Assembly (NCBI GenBank): GCA_905221605.1 | Contig: CAJNDS010002275.1 | Span: forward strand, 1-64,000 | Direction of reading: 5' to 3' | DNA from: Symbiodinium natans | Taxonomy: Eukaryota; Sar; Dinophyceae; Suessiales; Symbiodiniaceae | Length of the DNA stretch: 64,000 nucleotides | Shown: piece after piece, positions 1-11,247 of the stretch | Layout of the letters: each line of letters opens with the position of its first letter | Numbering within the stretch: position 1 is the first letter of the stretch | The notes under the pieces: model-generated | The model's database searches: none | What the model saw: only the letters and a program-made list of their open reading frames with translations | What the model was told of the DNA's origin: nothing | Translations under genes and position numbers: made by a program

Positions 1-683
1 CGAAAAGTATACCAGTCCAGAGGCTGTACCAAATAAAATTTGCAAAATTTTACTTGGGTAACTTCTTGCATGGCAATCTGTGGAAGAGATTTTCTTAAAG
101 ATTTGTTTTATCTTGCCTGTTTCTGGTTTTTTGAAGGTTGCCTTTCTAAGTGCCTGGTGGTTTCGGTCGCTCTGGTGTGTTGGATCGAAGTAGTGAGACC
201 TTTTGCTGGCAAATGTTAAAAGACCTTTTCCTTTTGAGTGCAAAAATTTTGACTTGTTGCAGTGTCGGGTTAAGACCTGGACTTGCACACACCTCTTTAC
301 CTTCGAAAAAGGATTGTTTTTCACTTGGATCGGACCAAAGGCAGTGTGGTCTGGCTTGGACTCGCTCAAAACTTGTTAAAAAGCCAGGTCTTAAGCCATC
401 CGATCCAAATTCAAAACAATCAATCGTCCAATGCCAGACCCAACACTGCTTCAAGTCAAAGTTTTGCACTTAAAGAAAGGGTCAATATTTGGCAAAGCAA
501 AAAAACGACATAAAGAGTGGTGCCAAGTGTGTGTTTTCAGCTGCCATTTCTTGATCTTTAAAAAATTTGCACCAAAAGTTCGGTTCGAAGACAATTTTAA
601 AAAGAGAAGGTATGGTTCCAAAAAAGAGACAGCAAACAAATCAAGCGAAAAAGCAGTAGAAAGTCTCATTTCCGGCGGTGGGG

Positions 684-726
684 TGGTGGTTGTGGGTGTG
701 TGTGTGTGTGTGTGTGGGTGTGCTGT
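684..726. repeat. (GT)n microsatellite of array 1
   Basis: A GT run follows a GGTGGTGGT-like lead-in in each unit. Its length varies, from about 7 GT repeats near 31951 to about 16 near 36212. Two right-flank forms exist. GTGCTGTGGG is seen near 2870, 5010, 7150, 25532 and 27677. GTGGCTGTGGG is seen near 21249, 23391, 29826, 31967, 34108 and 36241. Confidence 0.8.
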
Positions 727-1439
727 GGGATGATGGTGGTGCAAAAAGGCAGAGGCTTCAGGTAAACTTCCGCAGCAAAGGCCTTGGCAGGTCTGTAGTG
801 TTGGGTTGGTGAATGAAGTCGGAGAATCAGTTGTGCACAGGTGGTGGTGGGTTTGCACAATGTGCAGTGTTGCAAGTGTTTGTGGAAATGGTGTGATGTG
901 GTGTGGGAGTGTGAGGGAGACAGAATGGGTGGGAGGGTTGCAAGCGAAAAAGCGAGGTGATTTGAATGAAGGGCAGCCCAATTCAAGTGTTTTTTGGGGG
1001 GGCTGCTTTTGAGCCCCAAAACTGTGTTTGAATTGGGGCCGCTTGAAAGGGCCTCCACAGTGCAGAACAAATTGCTGGACAACCTATAAAGAGAGCCATT
1101 TTTGTAGCTGATCAAGGCATGGTCCTTACTTGTGCAGAGCACGGAAGCAGCTAAAAACAGCAAGTTCTTGCCAAGCTGCTGATGGATAGAATGCAGCTCA
1201 TGTGCAAGTGGTCATGACTCTGTGGAATGTGGTAAATTGGCTGAAAATTGGGATTCTTTATAAGATGAGGGCCCAAAAATGAACCCCGAAAAATAGACAC
1301 CAAAATGCCAAAATGCGTCACCAAAAATAGGCTCCGTAATTTGAGCTTGAGGTGGAGCCACGCAAGGCAAATTAGATCAGGGAGCCAAAAGTGATGCCAA
1401 AAAATGGGGCCTGTTTTTGGGCCCGGATTTTTGCAAGAA

Positions 1440-1472
1440 GGGGCCCAAAAAACGTCCCCGTTTTTGGGCCCC
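1440..1472. repeat. Perfect 12-bp hairpin in array 1 unit (GGGGCCC/GGGCCCC type)
   Basis: Arms ggggcccaaaaa (1440-1451) and tttttgggcccc (1461-1472) pair perfectly around a 9-nt loop. The hairpin recurs in every complete unit, for example at about 3583, 5726 and 7865. It sits in a stretch where further GGGCCC-A5 motifs occur in both orientations (about 1265-1485). Confidence 0.85.
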
Positions 1473-2129
1473 ATTTTTCCGGCCCACAGTTCGGATGGGC
1501 ATTGAACCTTGAGTGCAATGCTCATCAGTGTTGCTGGGCATTTTCGGTCACGCTGCCAGCGTTTCATCCTTGCTCAGACCTGGTAATCTTGAATGCAGAC
1601 TCACTGCAGAGAAGTGCAGCCAACATGTGGCAGTGTGGCCCTGTAAGTTGCGTGAACTCAAGTAACAACGGCTTGCAACTGGCAACTGTGGAGGCCCGTT
1701 CTGCGGGACCGTTTCGTGTGGCTTTTTTGGGCTCAGAAATGGGCCCCGGAAAAGCCTCCCCTTGCACCCCCACGTCCGTGATTGATTTTGCTTGAAATAA
1801 GCATTTTTGAAAGTCTCTGACAGTGCCGTTTGGACAGAAATCAACTGCAGGACGAGACGAGTTCAGCTGTGGTGTTGATGCCGCAATGTTGCGCGCGACG
1901 CCCGAACCCAACCGTTCGAAATTTGCAAAGTGTCTTACCAAAATGTGAATAAGTGCGAGCGCAGCGAGCAAAACACCGGAGTGTATTCAACACAGAAACT
2001 CACTGACGTGCTGTTTTTGATGAGTTTTGAACATTTTGGGTTTGTTAATTTGCTTCCAGTCGCAATCATTCCTCTGACTTGCCGGTTGCAACTTTTGCGA
2101 GGCGTGACCTCTGGGGTGGCAACCTTTCA

Positions 2130-2164
2130 GGGAATAGGGTTGACCCAAAAGAAACCCTATTCCC
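2130..2164. repeat. Perfect 12-bp hairpin in array 1 unit (gggaatagggtt)
   Basis: Arms gggaatagggtt (2130-2141) and aaccctattccc (2153-2164) pair perfectly around an 11-nt loop. The hairpin is kept unchanged in the other units, for example at about 4273, 6414 and 8554. Confidence 0.85.
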
Positions 2165-5100
2165 GAAAAGTATACCAGTCCAGAGGCTGTACCAAATAAA
2201 ATTTGCAAAATTTTACTTGGGTAACTTCTTGCATGGCAATCTGTGGAAGAGATTTTCTTAAAGATTTGTTTTATCTTGCCTGTTTCTGGTTTTTTGAAGG
2301 TTGCCTTTCTAAGTGCCTGGTGGTTTCGGTCGCTCTGGTGTGTTGGATCGAAGTAGTGAGACCTTTTGCTGGCAAATGTTAAAAGACCTTTTCCTTTTGA
2401 GTGCAAAAATTTTGACTTGTTGCAGTGTCGGGTTAAGACCTGGACTTGCACACACCTCTTTACCTTCGAAAAAGGATTGTTTTTCACTTGGATCGGACCA
2501 AAGGCAGTGTGGTCTGGCTTGGCCTCAGCTCAAAACTTGTTAAAAAGCCAGGTCTTAAGCCATCCGATCCAAATTCAAAACAATCAATCGTCCAATGCCA
2601 GACCCAACACTGCTTCAAGTCAAAGTTTTGCACTTAAAGAAAGGGTCAATATTTGGCAAAGCAAAAAAACGACATAAAGAGTGGTGCCAAGTGTGTGTTT
2701 TCAGCTGCCATTTCTTGATCTTTAAAAAATTTGCACCAAAAGTTCGGTTCGAAGACAATTTTAAAAAGAGAAGGTATGGGTCCCAAAAAAGAGACAGCAA
2801 AAATCAAGCGAAAAGCAGAGAAAGTCTCATTTACAGGCGGTGGTGGTGTGGGTGTGTGTGTGTGTGTGTGCTGTGGGATGTGGTGAGTGCAAAAAGGCAG
2901 AGGCTCAGGTAACTTCCGCAGCAAAGCCTTGGCAGGTCTGTGGTGTTGGTGTTGGTGAAGTCGGAGCATCAGTTGTGCACAGGTGGTGGTGGGTTGCACA
3001 TTGTGCAGTGTTTGCAAGTGTGTGGAAATGTGTGATGTGGTGTGTGAGTGTGAGGTGAGACAGAATGGGTGGAGGTGTGCAAGCGAAAAACGCGAGGTGA
3101 GTTTGAATGAAGGGCAGCAATTCAAGTGTTTTTTGGGGGGGCTGCTTTTGAGCCCCAAAACTGTGTTTGAATTGGGGCCGCTTGAAAGGGCCTCCACAGT
3201 GCAGAACAAATTGCTGGACAACCTATAAAGAGAGCCATTTTTGTAAGCTGATCAAGGCATGGTCCTTACTTGTGCAGAGCACGGAAGCAGCTAAAAACAG
3301 CAAGTTCTTGCCAAGCTGCTGATGGATAGAATGCAGCTCATGTGCAAGTGGTCATGACTCTGTGGAATGTGGTAAATTGGCTGAAAATTGGGATTCTTTA
3401 TAAGATTTTGAGGGCCCAAAAATGAACCCCGAAAAATAGACACCAAAATGCCAAAATGCGTCACCAAAAATAGGCTCCGTAATTTGAGCTTGAGGTGGAG
3501 CCACGCAAGGCAAATTAGATCAGGGAGCCAAAAGTGATGCCAAAAAATGGGGCCTGTTTTTGGGCCCGGATTTTTGCAAGAAGGGGCCCAAAAAACGTCC
3601 CCGTTTTTGGGCCCCATTTTTCCGGCCCACAGTTCGGATGGGCATTGAACCTTGAGTGCAATGCTCATCAGTGTTGCTGGGCATTTTCGGTCACGCTGCC
3701 AGCGTTTCATCCTTGCTCAGACCTGGTAATCTTGAATGCAGACTCACTGCAGAGAAGTGCAGCCAACATGTGGCAGTGTGGCCCTGTAAGTTGCGTGAAC
3801 TCAAGTAACAACGGCTTGCAACTGGCAACTGTGGAGGCCCGTTCTGCGGGACCGTTTCGTGTGGCTTTTTTGGGCTCAGAAATGGGCCCCGGAAAAGCCT
3901 CCCCTTGCACCCCCACGTCCGTGATTGATTTTGCTTGAAATAAGCATTTTTGAAAGTCTCTGACAGTGCCGTTTGGACAGAAATCAACTGCAGGACGAGA
4001 CGAGTTCAGCTGTGGTGTTGATGCCGCAATGTTGCGCGCGACGCCCGAACCCAACCGTTCGAAATTTGCAAAGTGTCTTACCAAAATGTGAATAAGTGCG
4101 AGCGCAGCGAGCAAAACACCGGAGTGTATTCAACACAGAAACTCACTGAAGTGCTGTTTTTGATGAGTTTTGAACATTTTGGGTTTGTTAATTTGCTTCC
4201 AGTCGCAATCATTCCTCTGACTTGCCGGTTGCAACTTTTGCGAGGCGTGACCTCTGGGGTGGCAACCTTTCAGGGAATAGGGTTGACCCAAAAGAAACCC
4301 TATTCCCGAAAAGTATACCAGTCCAGAGGCTGTACCAAATAAAATTTGCAAAATTTTACTTGGGTAACTTCTTGCATGGCAATCTGTGGAAGAGATTTTC
4401 TTAAAGATTTGTTTTATCTTGCCTGTTTCTGGTTTTTTGAAGGTTGCCTTTCTAAGTGCCTGGTGGTTTCGGTCGCTCTGGTGTGTTGGATCGAAGTAGT
4501 GAGACCTTTTGCTGGCAAATGTTAAAAGACCTTTTCCTTTTGAGTGCAACAATTTTGACTTGTTGCAGTGTCGGGTTAAGACCTGGACTTGCACACACCT
4601 CTTTACCTTCGAAAAAGGATTGTTTTTCACTTGGATCGGACCAAAGGCAGTGTGGTCTGGCTTGGCCTCAGCTCAAAACTTGTTAAAAAGCCAGGTCTTA
4701 AGCCATCCGATCCAAATTCAAAACAATCAATCGTCCAATGCCAGACCCAACACTGCTTCAAGTCAAAGTTTTGCACTTAAAGAAAGGGTCAATATTTGGC
4801 AAAGCAAAAAAACGACATAAAGAGTGGTGCCAAGTGTGTGTTTTCAGCTGCCATTTCTTGATCTTTAAAAAATTTGCACCAAAAGTTCGGTTCGAAGACA
4901 ATTTTAAAAAGAGAAGGTATGGGTCCCAAAAAAGAGACAGCAAAAATCAAGCGAAAAGCAGAGAAAGTCTCATTTACAGGCGGTGGTGGTGTGGGTGTGT
5001 GTGTGTGTGTGCTGTGGGATGTGGTGAGTGCAAAAAGGCAGAGGCTCAGGTAACTTCCGCAGCAAAGCCTTGGCAGGTCTGTGGTGTTGGTGTTGGTGAA

Positions 5101-8100
5101 GTCGGAGCATCAGTTGTGCACAGGTGGTGGTGGGTTGCACATTGTGCAGTGTTTGCAAGTGTGTGGAAATGTGTGATGTGGTGTGTGAGTGTGAGGTGAG
5201 ACAGAATGGGTGGAGGTGTGCAAGCGAAAAACGCGAGGTGAGTTTGAATGAAGGGCAGCAATTCAAGTGTTTTTTGGGGGGGCTGCTTTTGAGCCCCAAA
5301 ACTGTGTTTGAATTGGGGCCGCTTGAAAGGGCCTCCACAGTGCAGAACAAATTGCTGGACAACCTATAAAGAGAGCCATTTTTGTAAGCTGATCAAGGCA
5401 TGGTCCTTACTTGTGCAGAGCACGGAAGCAGCTAAAAACAGCAAGTTCTTGCCAAGCTGCTGATGGATAGAATGCAGCTCATGTGCAAGTGGTCATGACT
5501 CTGTGGAATGTGGTAAATTGGCTGAAAATTGGGATTCTTTATAAGATTTTGAGGGCCCAAAAATGAACCCCGAAAAATAGACACCAAAATGCCAAAATGC
5601 GTCACCAAAAATAGGCTCCGTAATTTGAGCTTGAGGTGGAGCCACGCAAGGCAAATTAGATCAGGGAGCCAAAAGTGATGCCAAAAAATGGGGCCTGTTT
5701 TTGGGCCCGGATTTTTGCAAGAAGGGGCCCAAAAAACGTCCCCGTTTTTGGGCCCCATTTTTCCGGCCCACAGTTCGGATGGGCATTGAACCTTGAGTGC
5801 AATGCTCATCAGTGTTGCTGGGCATTTTCGGTCACGCTGCCAGCGTTTCATCCTTGCTCAGACCTGGTAATCTTGAATGCAGACTCACTGCAGAGAAGTG
5901 CAGCCAACATGTGGCAGTGTGGCCCTGTAAGTTGCGTGAACTCAAGTAACAACGGCTTGCAACTGGCAACTGTGGAGGCCCGTTCTGCGGGACCGTTTCG
6001 TGTGGCTTTTTTGGGCTCAGAAATGGGCCCCGGAAAAGCCTCCCCTTGCACCCCCACGTCCGTGATTGATTTTGCTTGAAATAAGCATTTTTGAAAGTCT
6101 CTGACAGTGCCGTTTGGACAGAAATCAACTGCAGGACGAGACGAGTTCAGCTGTGGTGTTGATGCCGCAATGTTGCGCGCGACGCCCGAACCCAACCGTT
6201 CGAAATTTGCAAAGTGTCTTACCAAAATGTGAATAAGTGCGAGCGCAGCGAGCAAAACACCGGAGTGTATTCAACACAGAAACTCACTGAAGTGCTGTTT
6301 TTGATGAGTTTTGAACATTTTGGGTTTGTTAATTTGCTTCCAGTCGCAATCATTCCTCTGACTTGCCGGTTGCAACTTTTGCGAGGCGTGACCTCTGGGG
6401 TGGCAACCTTTCAGGGAATAGGGTTGACCCAAAAGAAACCCTATTCCCGAAAAGTATACCAGTCCAGAGGCTGTACCAAATAAAATTTGCAAAATTTTAC
6501 TTGGGTAACTTCTTGCATGGCAATCTGTGGAAGAGATTTTCTTAAAGATTTGTTTTATCTTGCCTGTTTCTGGTTTTTTGAAGGTTGCCTTTCTAAGTGC
6601 CTGGTGGTTTCGGTCGCTCTGGTGTGTTGGATCGAAGTAGTGAGACCTTTTGCTGGCAAATGTTAAAAGACCTTTTCCTTTTGAGTGCAACAATTTTGAC
6701 TTGTTGCAGTGTCGGGTTAAGACCTGGACTTGCACACACCTCTTTACCTTCGAAAAAGGATTGTTTTTCACTTGGATCGGACCAAAGGCAGTGTGGTCTG
6801 GCTTGGCCTCAGCTCAAAACTTGTTAAAAAGCCAGGTCTTAAGCCATCCGATCCAAATTCAAAACAATCAATCGTCCAATGCCAGACCCAACACTGCTTC
6901 AAGTCAAAGTTTTGCACTTAAAGAAAGGGTCAATATTTGGCAAAGCAAAAAAACGACATAAAGAGTGGTGCCAAGTGTGTGTTTTCAGCTGCCATTTCTT
7001 GATCTTTAAAAAATTTGCACCAAAAGTTCGGTTCGAAGACAATTTTAAAAAGAGAAGGTATGGGTCCCAAAAAGAGACAGCAAAAATCAAGCGAAAAGCA
7101 GAGAAAGTCTCATTTACAGGCGGTGGTGGTGTGGGTGTGTGTGTGTGTGTGCTGTGGGATGTGGTGAGTGCAAAAAGGCAGAGGCTCAGGTAACTTCCGC
7201 AGCAAAGCCTTGGCAGGTCTGTGGTGTTGGTGTTGGTGAAGTCGGAGCATCAGTTGTGCACAGGTGGTGGTGGGTTGCACATTGTGCAGTGTTTGCAAGT
7301 GTGTGGAAATGTGTGATGTGGTGTGTGAGTGTGAGGTGAGACAGAATGGGTGGAGGTGTGCAAGCGAAAAACGCGAGGTGAGTTTGAATGAAGGGCAGCA
7401 ATTCAAGTGTTTTTTGGGGGGGCTGCTTTTGAGCCCCAAAACTGTGTTTGAATTGGGGCCGCTTGAAAGGGCCTCCACAGTGCAGAACAAATTGCTGGAC
7501 AACCTATAAAGAGAGCCATTTTTGTAAGCTGATCAAGGCATGGTCCTTACTTGTGCAGAGCACGGAAGCAGCTAAAAACAGCAAGTTCTTGCCAAGCTGC
7601 TGATGGATAGAATGCAGCTCATGTGCAAGTGGTCATGACTCTGTGGAATGTGGTAAATTGGCTGAAAATTGGGATTCTTTATAAGATTTTGAGGGCCCAA
7701 AAATGAACCCCGAAAAATAGACACCAAAATGCCAAAATGCGTCACCAAAAATAGGCTCCGTAATTTGAGCTTGAGGTGGAGCCACGCAAGGCAAATTAGA
7801 TCAGGGAGCCAAAAGTGATGCCAAAAAATGGGGCCTGTTTTTGGGCCCGGATTTTTGCAAGAAGGGGCCCAAAAAACGTCCCCGTTTTTGGGCCCCATTT
7901 TTCCGGCCCACAGTTCGGATGGGCATTGAACCTTGAGTGCAATGCTCATCAGTGTTGCTGGGCATTTTCGGTCACGCTGCCAGCGTTTCATCCTTGCTCA
8001 GACCTGGTAATCTTGAATGCAGACTCACTGCAGAGAAGTGCAGCCAACATGTGGCAGTGTGGCCCTGTAAGTTGCGTGAACTCAAGTAACAACGGCTTGC

Positions 8101-9065
8101 AACTGGCAACTGTGGAGGCCCGTTCTGCGGGACCGTTTCGTGTGGCTTTTTTGGGCTCAGAAATGGGCCCCGGAAAAGCCTCCCCTTGCACCCCCACGTC
8201 CGTGATTGATTTTGCTTGAAATAAGCATTTTTGAAAGTCTCTGACAGTGCCGTTTGGACAGAAATCAACTGCAGGACGAGACGAGTTCAGCTGTGGTGTT
8301 GATGCCGCAATGTTGCGCGCGACGCCCGAACCCAACCGTTCGAAATTTGCAAAGTGTCTTACCAAAATGTGAATAAGTGCGAGCGCAGCGAGCAAAACAC
8401 CGGAGTGTATTCAACACAGAAACTCACTGAAGTGCTGTTTTTGATGAGTTTTGAACATTTTGGGTTTGTTAATTTGCTTCCAGTCGCAATCATTCCTCTG
8501 ACTTGCCGGTTGCAACTTTTGCGAGGCGTGACCTCTGGGGTGGCAACCTTTCAGGGAATAGGGTTGACCCAAAAGAAACCCTATTCCCGAAAAGTATACC
8601 AGTCCAGAGGCTGTACCAAATAAAATTTGCAAAATTTTACTTGGGTAACTTCTTGCATGGCAATCTGTGGAAGAGATTTTCTTAAAGATTTGTTTTATCT
8701 TGCCTGTTTCTGGTTTTTTGAAGGTTGCCTTTCTAAGTGCCTGGTGGTTTCGGTCGCTCTGGTGTGTTGGATCAGAGTAGTGAGACCTTTTGCTGGCAAA
8801 TGTTAAAAGACCTTTTCCTTTTGAGTGCAAAAATTTTGACTTGTTGCAGTGTCGGGTTAAGACCTGGACTTGCACACACCTCTTTACCTTCGAAAAAGGA
8901 TTGTTTTTCACTTGGATCGGACCAAAGGCAGTGTGGTCTGGCTTGGCCTCGCTCAAAACTTGTGAAAAAGCCAGGTCTTAAGCCATCCGATCCAAATTCA
9001 AAACAATCAATCGTCCAATGCCAGACCCAACACTGCTTCAAGTCAAAGTTTTGCACTTAAAGAAA

Positions 9066-9068
9066 GGG
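9066..9068. other. Left GGG integration core of element A
   Basis: Undisturbed units read aaagaaa-ggg-tcaatattt. Here they read aaagaaa-ggg-cttcgtactc, so the unit is interrupted exactly at GGG. The same trinucleotide lies at 19711-19713 between the two elements and at 21017-21019, where the unit resumes with tcaatattt. Removing 9069-21019 leaves a unit of ordinary length. Confidence 0.9.
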
Positions 9069-9189
9069 CTTCGTACTCTTGAGTACAAACCTTTATTTTG
9101 AGAGAAAATTTTTCACCATGAAATGCGTGAGAAATTTTTGGCTCAGCCCGAGAGGGCACTGAGAGTCAGACGAGCAGATTAAAAAGCCC
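9069..9189 (+). repeat. Left terminal sequence of element A (121 bp)
   Basis: As far as I can align them, identical to 19714-19834, the left end of element B. It starts 4 nt before a small inverted repeat, gtactc-tt-gagtac, at 9073-9086. Identity stops abruptly after aaaaagccc. Being one of only two segments shared by A and B, it probably holds the recombinase binding site. Confidence 0.9.
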
Positions 9190-9764
9190 AACCGGGTTGA
9201 GCCTCAACAGGTTCGTCTTTCAACGGGCCTCGTGACGAACTGCATTCGAGCCATGCCAGGTTGCCCCGAGCTAAAGAGAGCATTTGTGTCCTCAGCTGGA
9301 AGACACTCCATGTTGTGTTACGGTTCTGACCTGTGTTTCAGGTGAGCAGTAGTGTATTCCGTTCTTCTGGGAGCTCCAGACTGCAGGGCACCTCAGTGTG
9401 ACTGAACGAGCCCACTGTGCTTATTGGGTGTGTCTGCACCCTGGTCGGTTTTGTCATGTTATGTTAGTGACTCGGAGTGCATGGTGAACGAGCATGCCGA
9501 GAAGTTTGCACCTCAGTGTGATTGCGCCAGTCTCATGCTGTGGCCAATTGTACTGTTGTTTTTCTGAAGGACTTTGCGAGACAGTATGGAGCACATGCGA
9601 GGAGAGACCATGGCAGTTGTCAGACCACGCCAGGCATTTGTGCATTGCCTCATGTAAGACATGTTCATAACTTCACCATGCATTTGGGTACTTGCTGCCA
9701 GTGCTGTTACCCTCTCGTTTTCTTATCTCAAGATTTTGGTCCGAGAACCTGTTAAACCCATGCC
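9190..9764. other. Gene-free 5' stretch of element A
   Basis: No ORF with a plausible ATG. The 12-mer cacctcagtgtg occurs at 9389-9400 and 9509-9520, and an 11-base match recurs at 10385. Otherwise I see no structure; it is probably the 5' untranslated region of the element. Confidence 0.4.
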
Positions 9765-10313
9765 ATGGCATTACATGCTGCAGCTCTCGATCACATGCGT
9801 GAAGGTTTGACGGAGTTTCTGCAGGAACAGGTTCTGGAGGATTTTGGCATGCTTGACCCCAAGGGATTTGGATTCACGGAGAAGCAGTGGCAGGCCAGAC
9901 TCGCCAGGCTCGTCGATCGTGCCCACCACAGAGTTCACAGATGTGGCACACCCGAGGCCCTCGTCAGTCTTGCGTTGCAAGACCTAAAAGGTGAACTCCT
10001 CCAGGCCTTCTTACATTTGTATGTTGAAGACCCAAATCCTCCTCATCATCTTCCTTGGTCTGCAGTCATAGCAACGGTGTGGCCTCAACATGAAACCACA
10101 GATGATGCACCCCCATGGACTGAACAGGTGCGTAGAGCGGATGGTGAATTCGAATCTTTTGTTCACCAGGAGTTTGCTCTAGATATTTCCAACCCTGGGT
10201 CAAGCACCACAGGGACGCACGATCCGAATGCGTGCATCAGTGAGACTGTTACGGAAAACCACAGCCTCTGGCGTCTACAGGCGAATCCAGGTGGCTGCAT
10301 TGACATTGATTGA
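9765..10313 (+). CDS. Hypothetical protein of element A (182 aa)
   Basis: An ATG-initiated ORF of 182 codons and the first one in the element. I do not recognise the family. The first about 95 residues look helical and charged (motif EFLQEQVLEDFG, then KQWQARLARLVDRAHHRVHR). The middle has a Pro/His-rich stretch (DPNPPHHLPW) and the C-terminal third is acidic and low in complexity. There is no signal peptide, membrane segment or zinc motif. It lies upstream of the RS-rich ORF, separated by about 600 bp without coding signal. It could be an accessory protein or captured cargo; function unknown. Uninterrupted length and lack of low-complexity repetition support coding, but there is no family evidence. 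Confidence 0.5.
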   Translation: MALHAAALDHMREGLTEFLQEQVLEDFGMLDPKGFGFTEKQWQARLARLVDRAHHRVHRCGTPEALVSLALQDLKGELLQAFLHLYVEDPNPPHHLPWSAVIATVWPQHETTDDAPPWTEQVRRADGEFESFVHQEFALDISNPGSSTTGTHDPNACISETVTENHSLWRLQANPGGCIDID

Positions 10314-10914
10314 GTTATTGCATAACTGAAAACAAGGTGGAGTGTGCTTGCTGCTGCATGTCGGTAGGAATATCAAGGTGCCGCCACCTCAGTGTCCAGC
10401 TTGGAATGTTGCAAGGGATATCTGAGAGTTGACCGTAGGTCCAGTCTTCACACTCAAAGGGATGGGAGCATTTGCTTGTTGGGAACTGAGTGTGGCTAGG
10501 GTTTGGTTGACAGCACCAGTATCTTGTCATCTGTGCAGGAGAACAGCATGGATGCTCGGCCCCCTTGCTGGAGTGTACGCAATAGATTTACGATGTCGAC
10601 AAGGGTCGACCATCTAGGGAAGGCTCTCACAGAGAGAGAACCACATCAATAGGGCAGAGGCCCCAGTCCAAAGGGACTTAGCGAGCCACTGACGAATGAG
10701 AAGGAAAATCAGATGACAACAAACTCTGACAGTCTAAGTCTTGTTGCATCGACCTGTGTTTAGCTCAGCATGTTTCAGTTGTATCTCCCTCGGCTCGAGC
10801 GTTCCACAGGGAACCAACAGGATCGACAAGGGTCGGATCTCAGGGCAAAGGCCCTTAAAAAGAGAGTGGCACATCAAGAGGGCGAAGGCCCCAGTCCGAA
10901 AGGACTCAAGAATC
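10314..10914. other. Non-coding spacer with an imperfect 85-bp direct repeat
   Basis: Segments 10594-10680 and 10824-10909 are imperfect direct copies about 230 bp apart. Both contain gacaagggtcg, then gagag, cacatcaa, ggccccagtcc and a terminal ggact. The second copy ends immediately before the ATG of the RS-rich ORF at 10915. No ORF of note lies in the spacer. The copies may be remnants of a duplication or a cis-acting RNA element. Confidence 0.5.
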
Positions 10915-11247
10915 ATGTGGCCGATGATGCCATTTGGGTACGGACCCAACGTGCCAGCCCCCAGTCAGCCCAAAGAAAGCAGAAGGGGGAGGCGACGCAG
11001 GAGCAGCAGCTCCAGCGACGAGCCGAGGAGGCGTCGCTCAAGAAGCCGACGAGGTCGAAGAGACCATGACAGGGGAAGCCCCTCCCAGGCCTCGTCTTCC
11101 GTGGCACAGGGGATGATTCAGGTGGATGTCAATCATTACACCGCCCTGGTGACCCAAGCGGCGCAGGCCCAAGCTGCGGCAGGCCATGGCAGCGGTGACG
11201 GCCCCCCCGCACACTGCGGCGACACTGCCAGTGTCCTACGGCTCTAA
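10915..11247 (+). CDS. RS-rich N-terminal part of an unknown element protein
   Basis: The frame is open from 10741, but the first in-frame ATG is 10915. The N-terminus is short and aromatic/Pro-rich (MWPMMPFGYGP). It is followed by an Arg/Ser-rich block at about residues 20-53 with RRRRSRSRR runs and a serine stretch, like RS domains that bind RNA or splicing factors. A Gln/Ala-rich segment follows (TQAAQAQAAAG). Coding sense then appears to move to the +1 frame between about 11175 and 11245, where ORF 11186-11908 continues with a similar composition. I read this and the next two entries as one gene broken by frame changes or by an unrecognised short intron. Function unknown; probably nucleic-acid binding from composition. 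Confidence 0.5.
   Translation: MWPMMPFGYGPNVPAPSQPKESRRGRRRRSSSSSDEPRRRRSRSRRGRRDHDRGSPSQASSSVAQGMIQVDVNHYTALVTQAAQAQAAAGHGSGDGPPAHCGDTASVLRL

Larger units (their letters stand above)
479..2642. repeat. Array 1 unit with a dense cluster of small indels
   Basis: This is the longest unit (2164 bp). Between about 620 and 990 it differs from the other units by some twenty one- to few-base insertions or deletions, for example extra bases around 634, 651, 741-751, 770, 790-800, 860-900 and 945-980. The rest of the unit is nearly identical to its neighbours apart from a 3-base loss near 1263. The pattern resembles an unpolished sequence patch more than natural decay. Confidence 0.85.
1..9065. repeat. 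Tandem array 1, left part (about 2.14-kb units)
   Basis: Near-identical head-to-tail units. Phased on the shared motif gggtcaatatttggc they run: partial 1-478, then 479-2642, 2643-4785, 4786-6926 and 6927-9065, with periods of 2164, 2143, 2141 and 2139. Units differ by scattered substitutions and (GT)n length. The many ORFs of 60-200 codons recur in all frames on both strands and resemble no protein family I know, so I read the array as non-coding satellite. A tandemly repeated non-coding RNA gene cannot be excluded. Confidence 0.95.

Noticed and set aside
1087-1120. Spliced-leader-like agccattttt...gct...caag in array 1 units
   Set aside because: About five extra bases break the match to the dinoflagellate leader and no donor-site and snRNA-like context follows.
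1391-1795. 134-codon ORF repeated in every array 1 unit, with minus-strand partners of 135-139 codons
   Set aside because: Its N-terminal half is a translation of the GGGCCC hairpins, ORFs are open on both strands at once, and no domain is visible; high unit identity explains the conservation.
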